From Acidobacteriota bacterium (GTDB lineage: Bacteria > Acidobacteriota > Terriglobia > UBA7540): 38,850 nt of DNA. The notes under the pieces were generated by a model. It saw nothing but the letters and a program-made list of their open reading frames with translations. It ran no database searches and was not told the origin of the DNA. Made by a program: the position numbers and the translations under genes. This document shows positions 17,121 to 26,284 of the stretch, piece by piece (position 1 is the stretch's first letter; each line of letters starts with the position of its first letter). Location: positions 1 through 38,850 of the forward strand of contig PLSX01000133.1 of the NCBI GenBank assembly GCA_003165315.1, in the 5' to 3' direction.

Positions 17121-18521
17121 TTACTTTTGCCAGCCGCCGCCCAAGGCGCGATAGAGTTGGATGTAATCCAGCATCTCGTTCAACTGAGCCTGGACCAGCG
17201 TCAACTCCGCAGCATAGGTGCGGGTATTGCTATCAAGGACCTCCAGATAACTGGAAGCGCCGCCACGATAGCGGATATCGGAAAGACGGCTGGCGTCCTT
17301 GGCGGAGTAGGTGAGCATTTCCTGCTGGGTGCGGAATTCGTGGTCCTTCTCGTATGCCACCAGCGCGTCGGAAACTTCGCGAAACGCCTGCTGAATGGTC
17401 CGTTGATAGTTCAGTTCCGCTTCCTGTTGTGTAGCCTGCGCCAATTGGACGCCACTCTTCAATGTGCCGCCGGCAAAGAGGGGCTGCGCAAGCTGGCCGG
17501 TAAAGTTCCACAATCCATACTGTCCAGCAAACAATTGCGACAACGGGATGCTCTGATAGCCGCCGGTTCCAGTCAGACTGATATCCGGAAAATAGGCGGC
17601 CTTGGCGACGCCGATGCGGGCGTTGGCCGCCATCAGTTGCGCCTCCGCTTCACGTATGTCAGGCCGCCGCTCAAGCAGGGCCGAAGGCAACCCCGCGGGG
17701 AGGTCTGGCGCGTGCGGCTGAGTGTTCAACTCCAAACCGCGAACGACATCACCCGGGTTCTGGCCCAGCAGGATGCTAATCAGGTCCTCCTGCTGCTCAA
17801 TCTGCTTTTGGAGCGTGGGGATGTCCCCCGCAGCGTTATAGACCAACTGTTCCGCCTGGCGCACATCAAGCAACGATGTGGCTCCGTGGTCCGCCAGCAG
17901 TTGTGTGAGCCGCAGCGAATCCTGGTCAGAGGCAAGCGTGCGCTGGGCGATGTGGAGTTGCAGATCTTCAGCGCGGAGGAGGAAATAGGCGGAGGCAACG
18001 CTTGCCACCAGAGAACTCTCCACCTGCTTTTGCGCCCAATTATTGGCCAGCAACCCGGCCCGGGCGGCCTCGGTAGCACGACGGTATTTTCCCCAGAAAT
18101 CCAGGTCCCATTGAAAGCCCAAGCCGAGTTCGTTATAGCTGGTGTCATAAGCCCGGAAGAGACTTGACCGGGGTTGCCGCTGATCATTGCCTGCGACAAT
18201 CACGCCCGCCGTGGGGAGTTGATTACCCCGAGCGATGCCCAGTTGCGCCTGCGCTTGAAGAATGCGAGCCGCCGCGATTCGCACATCATAGTTTTGCTTC
18301 AAGGCAGTACGAATCAGCGCTTGGAGTTGGGGATCCTGAAAAACATCCCACCATTTCTCGTCCCCAAAGGATGCTACGGTGGAAGGCGCCGCGGCCGAAG
18401 CTCCCCGATATGTCTGGGGAACGTTGACCGCTGGCCGGTGATAATTCGGGCCCACCGTGCAACCGGACGCCACAAGACCAAAGAGTGCAATCAGGGTTAA
18501 ACGAAAAGAGGAGCGCGGCAT
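17121..18521 (-). CDS. RND efflux outer-membrane channel lipoprotein (OprM/NodT family)
   Basis: This 466-residue protein is the outer-membrane channel of a tripartite efflux pump. It starts with a lipoprotein signal (lipobox VASGC, lipidated Cys C21) followed by the family hallmark TVGPNYHRP. Two long OEP repeats of coiled-coil helices and strands run through the rest; the second begins around residue 270 (ALLERRPDIREAEAQLMAANARIGVAKAAYFP), a signature of this family. Its ATG at 18519-18521 overlaps the TGA of the pump gene by one base (TGATG), with AAGGAGG a few bases upstream, so translation is coupled. It is the last gene of the operon. Substrates are not predictable; most relatives export hydrophobic drugs or metabolites. 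Confidence 0.94.
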   Translation of the reverse strand: MPRSSFRLTLIALFGLVASGCTVGPNYHRPAVNVPQTYRGASAAAPSTVASFGDEKWWDVFQDPQLQALIRTALKQNYDVRIAAARILQAQAQLGIARGNQLPTAGVIVAGNDQRQPRSSLFRAYDTSYNELGLGFQWDLDFWGKYRRATEAARAGLLANNWAQKQVESSLVASVASAYFLLRAEDLQLHIAQRTLASDQDSLRLTQLLADHGATSLLDVRQAEQLVYNAAGDIPTLQKQIEQQEDLISILLGQNPGDVVRGLELNTQPHAPDLPAGLPSALLERRPDIREAEAQLMAANARIGVAKAAYFPDISLTGTGGYQSIPLSQLFAGQYGLWNFTGQLAQPLFAGGTLKSGVQLAQATQQEAELNYQRTIQQAFREVSDALVAYEKDHEFRTQQEMLTYSAKDASRLSDIRYRGGASSYLEVLDSNTRTYAAELTLVQAQLNEMLDYIQLYRALGGGWQK

Positions 18522-21500
18522 CAGAGTCCTCCTTCCGTGACGTCAGGAGGCGCAATCAGGTGGCCGCCCTGACCTTCTCCCTCGGCGGCCTTGCCAAACT
18601 TCATGGCGATGGTCTCAAACAATACGAAGAGGGCCGGAATCAGGAAAACGGCCAGAGCCGTCGCCGCCAGCATTCCCGCCACCACCACAGTCCCCAGAAT
18701 CTTGCGGCCCTCAGCTCCGGAACCGGAAGCAATGGCCAGCGGCACGCAGCCCAAAATGAATGCGAATGAAGTCATCAGAATTGGGCGCAAGCGCAGCTTT
18801 GCCCCTTCCAACGCGGCATCCACAACCCCGCGGCCGAGTCGCATCTCATCCCGTGCAAATTCCACAATCAAGATGGCATTCTTGGCGGCCAGACCGATCA
18901 GCATCACCAGGCCGATTTGCGCATAGATATCGAGATCAAAATGACGCAGATAGAGTCCGGCAAAGGCGCCGAAAATGGCGACGGGCACCGAGAGCAGCAC
19001 AGAAAATGGCAAAGACCAACTCTCATACAACGCTGCCAGGATGAGGAAGACCACCAGCAACGAGAGCGCAAAAATGATGCCTGCTGTTCCAGCGGCTTTA
19101 TTCTCCTGATAGGAGAGATCGGCCCAATCGTAGCCCATGCTGGCAGGCATGGTGTCTCGCGCCACCTCTTGCAGCGCGGCCTGAGCTTGGCCGGAGCTAT
19201 ATCCCGGCGCCGCCGCGCCAATAATCTGCGCGGCGCGATAGAGATTGAACCGGTTGGTGAAGTCGGGCCCTTGCGTGGGCGTCAGTGAAGCCAGTGTGGA
19301 AAGTGGGACCATAGTGCCTGCATGGTCGCGCACATAATATTGGTCAATGGCGGAAGCAGAGGCCCGGTCTTCCGCTTCCGCCTCAAGAAACACCTTCCAC
19401 TGACGGCCGAATCGATTGAACTGATTCACATAAAGCCCGCCCAGCGAAGCTTGCAGCGCCTGGTAAACGTCCCCAATCGGCACGCCCTGCTTAAGAGCTT
19501 TGTCCCGATCAACGTTGATGAACATCTGGGGCGTGTCAGCGGAAAATTGGGAGAAAACTCCCACCAACTCAGGACGCTTGCGCGCTGCCTGAAGAAACTT
19601 CTGGAGGTTGTGATCGAGGTCGTCCACGGAACCGCCACTGCGGTCCTGCAACCAGAACGAAAACCCACCCGCGCTGCCGAAACCCGGAATGGCGGGGGGG
19701 TTAAACCCAAAGGCCGTGGCCCCGGGAACCTTGGCGAACAACTGACGGTTGATGTTCCCCAGGATCGCATTTGATTCCAGAGCGGAAGACGTTCTCTCAC
19801 TCCAAGGTTTAAGAGTGACAAAGTAGAACGCGCTGTTGGTGGTGGAAACCCGGGTCAAAAGGCTGAACCCGTCAATGGTCGTGTAGTCCATCACTCCCGG
19901 GGTATGGGCCAGAATATCGTCGATTTGTTGCGTTACCGCGTCGGTGCGTTCCATGGACGCGGCGGGCGGAAGCTGCACATTCAGGAACAGAAAACCGTAG
20001 TCTTCATCGGGTAAGAAGCTGGTGGGCAACCTCTTGCCAACCAGAAGATCGGCAGCACCAAATGCGGCCAGAATCAGAATCGCGACAACGCTCTTGCGAA
20101 TCAATCCACGGCTCACATCCACGTAGCCATTCTTCAACTTGTCAAATCCCCAGTTGAAACGCCGGAAGAATCCGCCCACAAACCCTTTTGAAGGCTTGCG
20201 CGGGCGCAGCAACATGGCGGAAAGCGCGGGCGAAAGGGTCAGGGCATTGAAGGCGGAAATGAGAACCGAGATGGCCACAGTGACGGCGAATTGCTTATTC
20301 AATCGGCCCTGGATGCCGCTCATGAAGGCCATGGGGATGAATACCGAGGCGAGAATCAGGGCAATTGCCACCACCGGACCGGAGACTTCGCGCATGGCGG
20401 CCAGCGTGGCAGCGGTCGGGGTACGGCCTTCCTCAATGTGGTGCTCAACCGCCTCCACCACCACAATGGCATCATCCACCACGAGCCCGATAGCCAAGAC
20501 CAGTCCGAATAGCGACAGAGTATTAATGGAAAAACCCAGAGCCGGAAAGATGGCGAACGTGCCAATCAGCGAAACCGGCACGGCGATCATCGGGATCAGG
20601 GTGGCGCGCCAATTCTGCAAAAACAGATAGACAACCAAAATCACCAGCGCCAGGGCGATAAATAGAGTGACCACGATTTCATGGATGCCTTCGGTGACTG
20701 GCAGTGTGGTATCAAGGCCGATGGCATAAGACAGGTCGGGAGGAAATCGCTGCTTGAGTTGCTCCATCACCTTGCGAGCGCCATCGGCTACGGCCACGGC
20801 GTTGGCGCCAGGAGTGAGGAAGACGGCCACAATGCAACTGGGCTGCCCATTGAATCTCGACTGCTCGTTGTAGCTCAATCCGCCCAGTTGAATGCGGGCA
20901 ACATCCTTTAGGCGAACCACGGAGCCATCAGGATTGGCGCGCACCACAATTTCGCCAAACTGACCGGCAGTAACCAAACGGCCCTGAGCGCGCACAATGT
21001 AGGTCATCTGCGTGCCGGGCGGCGCCGGATTGCCAGCGAGTTGGCCGGCAGGGTTCACGGCATTTTGTTGATTCAGCGCCCCCACCAGATCGGCCACTGT
21101 CAACCCCAGCTTGGCGAGAAGCTGCGGTTTGATCCAAATCCGCATGGAGTAGTCCGTCGAACCAAACAGGATCACCTGGCCGGCGCCGGGAACGCGCAAG
21201 AGCTGGTCACTGACGTTGATATTGGCGTAGTTGGCCAGAAATAGAGAATCGTGGGTTCGATGCGGAGAGTATAAGGCAAACGCCAGCAGCGGCAAGCCCG
21301 TGGACTTACGCAGGGTGGTCCCAAACTGGGTGACGTCGGGGGGAAGATTGGGTGACGCCTGCGCCACGCGGTTCTGCACATTGACCTCATCCGTGTTGAC
21401 GTCCGTATCGACGTCAAAAGTCACGGTAAGCGCCATAGTGTTGTCATTGCCGTTAGTGGACTGCATGTAGAGCATGTTATCCACGCCGTTCATCTGCTGC

Positions 21501-21697
21501 TCGATGGGAGTGGCAACGGCCTGTTCAACAGTTTCCGCATCCGCGCCAGGGTAAGTAGCGTTGACGATGATCTGGGGCGGAACAATGTCAGGAAATTGAG
21601 CCTCTGGGAGCGAGCGCATCGACACCAGTCCTGCGAGCATGGTGATGATGGCAATGACGATGGCAACAATGGGGCGCCGAACGAAAAACTCAGCCAT
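18521..21697 (-). CDS. RND multidrug efflux pump, HAE1 (AcrB/MexB-like) family
   Basis: This 1058-residue inner-membrane pump is driven by the proton gradient. It has the duplicated RND layout: one N-terminal helix (about 9-29), a large periplasmic porter/docking domain, six helices, and the same pattern repeated in the second half. The proton-relay Asp pair is visible in helix 4 (GLVVDDAIVVVEAVE), and the partner Lys in helix 10 (GLAAKNAILIVEFARDE). The N-terminus MAEFFVRRPIVAIVIAIITML is typical of HAE1 proteins. Length is normal (AcrB 1049). It lies between the adaptor (3 bases upstream) and the channel (one-base overlap). No local TetR or MarR regulator is seen, so control is probably elsewhere. 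Confidence 0.96.
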   Translation of the reverse strand: MAEFFVRRPIVAIVIAIITMLAGLVSMRSLPEAQFPDIVPPQIIVNATYPGADAETVEQAVATPIEQQMNGVDNMLYMQSTNGNDNTMALTVTFDVDTDVNTDEVNVQNRVAQASPNLPPDVTQFGTTLRKSTGLPLLAFALYSPHRTHDSLFLANYANINVSDQLLRVPGAGQVILFGSTDYSMRIWIKPQLLAKLGLTVADLVGALNQQNAVNPAGQLAGNPAPPGTQMTYIVRAQGRLVTAGQFGEIVVRANPDGSVVRLKDVARIQLGGLSYNEQSRFNGQPSCIVAVFLTPGANAVAVADGARKVMEQLKQRFPPDLSYAIGLDTTLPVTEGIHEIVVTLFIALALVILVVYLFLQNWRATLIPMIAVPVSLIGTFAIFPALGFSINTLSLFGLVLAIGLVVDDAIVVVEAVEHHIEEGRTPTAATLAAMREVSGPVVAIALILASVFIPMAFMSGIQGRLNKQFAVTVAISVLISAFNALTLSPALSAMLLRPRKPSKGFVGGFFRRFNWGFDKLKNGYVDVSRGLIRKSVVAILILAAFGAADLLVGKRLPTSFLPDEDYGFLFLNVQLPPAASMERTDAVTQQIDDILAHTPGVMDYTTIDGFSLLTRVSTTNSAFYFVTLKPWSERTSSALESNAILGNINRQLFAKVPGATAFGFNPPAIPGFGSAGGFSFWLQDRSGGSVDDLDHNLQKFLQAARKRPELVGVFSQFSADTPQMFINVDRDKALKQGVPIGDVYQALQASLGGLYVNQFNRFGRQWKVFLEAEAEDRASASAIDQYYVRDHAGTMVPLSTLASLTPTQGPDFTNRFNLYRAAQIIGAAAPGYSSGQAQAALQEVARDTMPASMGYDWADLSYQENKAAGTAGIIFALSLLVVFLILAALYESWSLPFSVLLSVPVAIFGAFAGLYLRHFDLDIYAQIGLVMLIGLAAKNAILIVEFARDEMRLGRGVVDAALEGAKLRLRPILMTSFAFILGCVPLAIASGSGAEGRKILGTVVVAGMLAATALAVFLIPALFVLFETIAMKFGKAAEGEGQGGHLIAPPDVTEGGL

Positions 21698-21700
21698 GGG

Positions 21701-22903
21701 TTACTGCGCCCCCTTGTTTGCGCCAAACGGCACGGGGGTCACCGTGGCGCCCTCGCGGGCATATTGCAATCCCCCCACCACGACACGGTCACCCATCGCG
21801 AGGCCCTGGTTGACAATCCAATCGCCGCTTACTTGAGACCCGATCTGAACGTTTTGAATTTTCACTTTGTTGTCGGGGCCCACAACCGCCACCTGATTGA
21901 CGCCTTGCAGTTCGGACACGGCAGCCTGGGGAACAAGCAGCGCGTCGTGGCGCGCATCCGTTACGGCGCGTACTCTGCCGTATTCGCCTGGCCGAAGAAT
22001 ATTCCCCGGATTCGGGAAGGCCGCCGCAACGCGAATGGTGCCTGTGCTGGGATCAACCTGGCGGTCCGTCCACAACACCTCGCCCGAATGTGGATAGATG
22101 CTGCCATCGGCAAGCACCAGGGTCAGGGCAATTCCTTTGAGGGGGGTGCTTTGAATGCTGGACGCATTGGTTCCAATTTTCTGGGCACGCAGATATTCCT
22201 GCTCCGACATGGGAAAGTAGACTTTGATCGGATCCACTTGCGACACGGAGGTCAAAACCGAAGTTGTGTTGACCAGATCACCCATCTGAGCTTTGGCGAT
22301 GCCCGCAACTCCATCCACCAGGGAAACGATTTTGGTGAAGGAGAGATTCAATTCAGCTTGCTCCACCGACGCCTGCGCCGCCGTCACCGCTGCCCGCGCC
22401 GCCGCCACCGCGGCTTCAGCTCCGGCCTTGGCTTGCAGATCATTGTCCAACTGGCTCTGCGCAATCGCTCTGGCTTCGGCCAGTGGCGTGTCACGAGCAA
22501 CGTCCTGCGACGCTTTCACCAGTTGCGCCTGCGCCTGCACCACTTGCGCCTGACTTTGCGCCAGTTGTCCCTTGACCTGATCAAGCACGGCCTGGAATGG
22601 GCGGGGATCAATCTCAAAAAGGACCTCACCCTTGCGAACCAAAGACCCTTCGCGATAGTTCTGGCGGATCAAGTAACCTGAAACGTGGGGCTGGATTTCA
22701 GCATTGATGTAACCATCCATGGTGGCAATCCACTCGCTGGTCAGGGACACGTCCCGGCGCTCCACCACCGCCACCTGCACCATGGGAGGTGGCATGCCTG
22801 CCTGCGCGTTGACCTTGGAGTTACCGCCACAACCGCTCGTGGCGAGCAACAGTCCCCCCATGAATAATATCGGCCCCGAACGAAGCCGGTGACTTCGCAG
22901 CAT
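21701..22903 (-). CDS. RND efflux periplasmic adaptor (membrane fusion) lipoprotein
   Basis: This 400-residue adaptor links the pump to the outer-membrane channel. A lipoprotein signal (SGCG, lipidated Cys C25) anchors it to the inner membrane. A lipoyl/barrel-sandwich half (about 60-90; IQPHVSGYLIRQNYREGSLVRKGEVLFEID) precedes a long Ala/Gln-rich coiled-coil hairpin (about 92-170). The other lipoyl half, the beta-barrel and the membrane-proximal domain follow (ILRPGEYGRVRAV is a standard motif). AGGAGG at about 22910-22915 on the minus strand gives a strong ribosome site for ATG 22903. It is the first gene of the three-gene efflux operon, whose promoter should be in 22904-23350. Confidence 0.95.
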   Translation of the reverse strand: MLRSHRLRSGPILFMGGLLLATSGCGGNSKVNAQAGMPPPMVQVAVVERRDVSLTSEWIATMDGYINAEIQPHVSGYLIRQNYREGSLVRKGEVLFEIDPRPFQAVLDQVKGQLAQSQAQVVQAQAQLVKASQDVARDTPLAEARAIAQSQLDNDLQAKAGAEAAVAAARAAVTAAQASVEQAELNLSFTKIVSLVDGVAGIAKAQMGDLVNTTSVLTSVSQVDPIKVYFPMSEQEYLRAQKIGTNASSIQSTPLKGIALTLVLADGSIYPHSGEVLWTDRQVDPSTGTIRVAAAFPNPGNILRPGEYGRVRAVTDARHDALLVPQAAVSELQGVNQVAVVGPDNKVKIQNVQIGSQVSGDWIVNQGLAMGDRVVVGGLQYAREGATVTPVPFGANKGAQ

Positions 22904-23350
22904 TCCAAAACCTCCTATGAATTGCCTACCCTTTGTCGATGGGTTGAGGACGGCCTTTTAGCCCTGAGAGGCCGCCCGCAGATTGCGTATCAAACTCTGC
23001 GTTGTACGTCCCAATGTTTCGATGACCACTCCCTGTCACTCCATTGGATGTTCGACACGGCTATCAAGATAGCACTGGAGCAAAAATTTAAATTTCCACA
23101 CATAGGGACGAAGCTCATACGGGAATTAATCGCGATAAGGAAAATTCATCGCTTTAAGCACCTGCAGCATCAATGTAGCCAGGCGCAGGGCTTTTCCAGC
23201 CAGGCATGCAGGGCCTGCGGGTCGAAAGAAATGTGGCTGGACTTTGCTGAAGTTTCTTGTGCGCAAAAGGACGCACGAGTGTGCCGGGCGGTGCATCCAG
23301 GAAGGTTTGAATGTGTTTGACCGTTGCGATTAGCTTTGCCCGACAAGGCT
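22904..23350. other. intergenic, promoter region of the efflux operon
   Basis: These 447 bases lie between the kinase stop and the efflux operon start, all on the minus strand. A plus-strand frame across most of it (22889-23320) has no family features and antisenses the adaptor start, so I do not call it. An AT-rich patch around 23070-23110 is the best candidate promoter area, but I cannot assign clear -35/-10 boxes. I see no regulator gene. Confidence 0.45.
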
Positions 23351-25237
23351 TTACCTGGAGCCGCAGCTTAAGCCTTCGTTCAGGATGGCATTTTCCTTCT
23401 TACAGGCCTTGATCGCCCCGTCGAGTTTTTGCTGAAGGACAGAATTGGAAGGATCAAGCTGCAATCCTCTCTGGTATGAGGAGATCGCATCGTCATACTC
23501 CCCCCGTCCGAGGTGGAAATCACCCAAAGTGATCGTCGACTTAACCGCCTTGGGGTCAGGCCCTGGAGCAGGCGGGGGTACCACCACAACGGGGGGCGGC
23601 TCCGGCTTCCGTGTCGTCCTAGTCTTGGTCCGATCTTTCGAACCTTGATCAGGGTTGTTGTGCTGTGGAGGATTAAAGACCGGCGGAGGATTGTTAACCG
23701 GGGGTTCAACGACTCGTGGCGTAACAGGATTCGATACGCTGACGTAGGCTGTTGAATTTTGCGGCTCACCCGAACCTTTGGCAGTCAACGTATATGTGGT
23801 CGATTCCTCAGGGGATACGGATGTGGATCCCTCAGCCGGAACCTTACCCACACCCGGTTCCAAATCCAAGTCCGTGGCATTCTGTGAGGACCAGCGCAAG
23901 GTGACGGAATGGCCTTTTTCGATAGTGGCCGGGTCCGCCGTCAACATTGCAGTAACAGTTGTTTTCGAAGGCGATGGGCGTGTGAGGATGTAAAGCACCC
24001 CGCCCCCAATGCCCAGGCACAATACAATCAACGCCACCCACATTCCCCAGCGGGATTCCTTAACTTTGACATGTTCGACCGGGACCACTTCCCGCGGTTG
24101 CTGACGGACTTCTTGTACTGGCGTAACTTTGACTGGCTCGACCCGGCGGACCTTTTCCTGCTGCTGGCGCGGAGTGGTGGACCATGCAGGAATACTACCC
24201 TCACCGCCGCTTGGAACTCGTTCTTCGTTGGCGCGATTGAATTCATCCGGCGTCACCACGCGCGTTTTGACAGGCAAGGAGTCCTTTTCCAGCTTTTCAA
24301 TCTCCTGGATCAGGACGCGGCCGGAAGCCGGACGCAGGTCACGATTCTTTTCCAGCAGGCGCATCGCGAGGGCTGCCACGTCTTTGGGTATTTGCAATTC
24401 GGGATGCAACACCTCAATGGGCGAAGGCGGCTTCTGCATGTGAGCCAGCAGCATCTCCATGGTGGTGTCGGCTTTGAAGGGGAGGTCCGCGGTGAGCATC
24501 TGGTACATCACCACGCCCAAGGAGTAAAGGTCGGCGCGGCCGTCCAACTCATCCCCGCGCTTCCCCATAGCCTGTTCCGGAGACATATACTGCGGAGTCC
24601 CAATCACCACCCCGGCACCCGTCAAAGTGAGTCCGGCACTTTCACCCAGGCGCGCCTCTTTGACTTTGGCAATGCCAAAATCGAGGACCTTCACCATCTC
24701 ACCGTCAGGAGTGTCCAGGAGTGCGATGTTGTCCGGCTTGATGTCGCGATGCACCATGCCTAGTTTGTGAGCGGCATCGAGAGCGCTCGCGCATTGTTTG
24801 ATGATGCTGAGAACCCGCGGAACGGGGAGTGGGCCCTCTTCGCGAATCAGTTTCTTTAAACTCTTGCCGTCAATGAACTCCATGACGATGTAAGGACGGC
24901 CATCTTCGGCCTCGTCAATGTCGTCCACGCGCACGGCGTTGGGATGCTGGAGCCGCCGGGTTATTACTGCTTCGTGCTTAAACCGCTTAACGAACAAAGC
25001 GTCGCTAAGAAGTTCCGGGGCAATGACTTTCAGTGCCCGCATTTCATCAAATGCCAGGTGCAACGCCTTGTAGACCGACCCCATGCCGCCCTGACCCACC
25101 TTGGCGATCAGGCGGTATTTCCCGCGAATGATGCTTCCTTCCGCCCATGTCCCCAGTTCTTGCAGAGGACTACCATCTGCCGGGCAAATGGCATAATTGT
25201 TCGGATAGCTTCCTTGGCATGTAGGGCAGGTCTTCAT
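23351..25237 (-). CDS. transmembrane Ser/Thr protein kinase with zinc ribbon, Ig-like and TPR parts
   Basis: This kinase has 628 residues from ATG 25237, chosen over an upstream ATG at 25345 because GGGAG precedes it and the zinc ribbon starts at once. Layout: a zinc-ribbon-like N-terminus (CPTC...CPADG), then a Hanks-type kinase domain (about 40-310) with G-loop GQGGMGSVY, catalytic Lys K70, HRDIKPDN with D165, and DFG with D186. A Pro/charged linker with a repeated PVE/PREV pattern follows, then one membrane helix (about 398-418), an extracytoplasmic Ig-like domain (about 425-500; DPATIEKGHSVTLRWSSQNAT), a Pro-rich linker, and a TPR-like C-terminus (about 560-615). All catalytic residues are present. 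It would sense or scaffold outside the membrane and phosphorylate cytoplasmic targets. No phosphatase gene is adjacent. Confidence 0.93.
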   Translation of the reverse strand: MKTCPTCQGSYPNNYAICPADGSPLQELGTWAEGSIIRGKYRLIAKVGQGGMGSVYKALHLAFDEMRALKVIAPELLSDALFVKRFKHEAVITRRLQHPNAVRVDDIDEAEDGRPYIVMEFIDGKSLKKLIREEGPLPVPRVLSIIKQCASALDAAHKLGMVHRDIKPDNIALLDTPDGEMVKVLDFGIAKVKEARLGESAGLTLTGAGVVIGTPQYMSPEQAMGKRGDELDGRADLYSLGVVMYQMLTADLPFKADTTMEMLLAHMQKPPSPIEVLHPELQIPKDVAALAMRLLEKNRDLRPASGRVLIQEIEKLEKDSLPVKTRVVTPDEFNRANEERVPSGGEGSIPAWSTTPRQQQEKVRRVEPVKVTPVQEVRQQPREVVPVEHVKVKESRWGMWVALIVLCLGIGGGVLYILTRPSPSKTTVTAMLTADPATIEKGHSVTLRWSSQNATDLDLEPGVGKVPAEGSTSVSPEESTTYTLTAKGSGEPQNSTAYVSVSNPVTPRVVEPPVNNPPPVFNPPQHNNPDQGSKDRTKTRTTRKPEPPPVVVVPPPAPGPDPKAVKSTITLGDFHLGRGEYDDAISSYQRGLQLDPSNSVLQQKLDGAIKACKKENAILNEGLSCGSR

Positions 25238-25589
25238 GTCGCTCCCGTCGACATTCAATTTGCCAAAGTATACCACGAGCTGGCAAGAAGAATATCGGCT
25301 TGCTGAGGCCTGGGCATGAGTGTGGCATAAAAACCACGACCTCACCCCACGCAGAACCCAACTCTATGACGATTATGAACTTTTTCAATCCGGATTACTT
25401 AACTCGAGATCCAAGTCCCGGGACTCAACGTTCTGGATTGGGGTTCCGGAACTCCCAGTTCAGACCTGGAATGCCAAACAGTGCAGACAGGACCTAACCT
25501 GGGAAATCCATCGAAGAGCATCTCTTTGGTTTCCAGGTTTCTGATTCCGCAGCCGGTGACCAATTTCCCTAATTACCCCGGGTCCCCAA
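25238..25589. other. intergenic upstream of the Ser/Thr kinase gene
   Basis: No gene was found in these 352 bases. Open frames are short and compositionally random. The kinase promoter should lie here on the minus strand, but no convincing boxes were identified. Confidence 0.4.
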
Positions 25590-25790
25590 TCATTCCGCCG
25601 AAGCCCGCGCAAAGGGAATGGGTGCGCGGTATTCCCAATCCGCCGTAGCGCTGCTTTTATACCGGAAAAGCTTGCAAACGTCACACACCTGCGCCACTGA
25701 GTATGGGCCTTCCTGTTTCTGCCACCTGTGTTGACAGGCGCCGGCCAAAGGCTTCTTTTGTTCCGGCAAAATCGAGTCATCGATATTCAT
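25590..25790 (-). CDS. small putative metal-binding protein, 66 residues
   Basis: The translated frame has a Cys/His pattern that looks selected rather than random: C-x-H-x-W in the middle (ACQHRWQ), then VCDVCKLFRY about 18 residues later, ending in an aromatic/Pro stretch (ADWEYRAPIPFA). This could form a small zinc ribbon or knuckle with ligands CxH and CxxC. I have the impression of similar short proteins in acidobacteria but cannot name a family. ATG 25790 lies in an AT-rich context with only a weak AGGT upstream. It stands alone between the kinase and acetate kinase genes, on the same strand. It could be a spurious frame; base composition by codon position would help decide. Confidence 0.5.
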   Translation of the reverse strand: MNIDDSILPEQKKPLAGACQHRWQKQEGPYSVAQVCDVCKLFRYKSSATADWEYRAPIPFARASAE

Positions 25791-26284
25791 TAGTAATATA
25801 ACCTATTTGAGCAATTCAGCAATGGCGCGCTTTTGCCACACGAGTGGCCTCATTTTTGTTCCCTGATCTCAGAAAGCGTCATGGAACTTGCAAGGCAATC
25901 CTGTGGAGCAGTGCACGTGCTGCGCGAAGTGTACTACCTCAAGCCTTTATCGTCCAGCTCAGTTTGCATTTTTGGGAAAAAAATGGAAGGCTTCCGAGCC
26001 AGTTTGGGAGGGGTGCCCAATCAACGCGCCGTCAGGGTCAGCATAGGCGTGACACAGCTGTTTCCCCTGCAACGGAGGCAGAAACCCTGGGTCAGGGAGA
26101 ATCCTGCCGCCGCAGTATTTCTTCAAACCCCGTCATGGGCTATGAAGAGGAATGGAAACGCAGCAGATTCAGTCCCCGTCTCCAAGGAAACTCCGGAACT
26201 GCCCTTGAGGACGTGGACAAAAATCATGGAACAAACCTTAAAGCGCCGATGCGTGACCGCGACTACCTTTCATTTGTCCCAGCC
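25791..26284. other. intergenic downstream of acetate kinase, nothing clear
   Basis: These 494 bases have plus-strand open frames that run on into the antisense of acetate kinase, with no recognisable domain, start signal or composition bias. I treat them as chance frames. No hairpin with a T-run was found after the acetate kinase stop. Confidence 0.4.

Noticed and set aside
16791..18167. 458-codon plus-strand frame across the efflux channel gene
   Set aside because: It is antisense to an OprM-type lipoprotein gene with lipobox and OEP motifs, and has no domain of its own.
22889..23320. Plus-strand open frame of 143 codons upstream of the efflux operon
   Set aside because: It is antisense to the adaptor gene start, has no ribosome site or recognisable domain, and its composition looks random.
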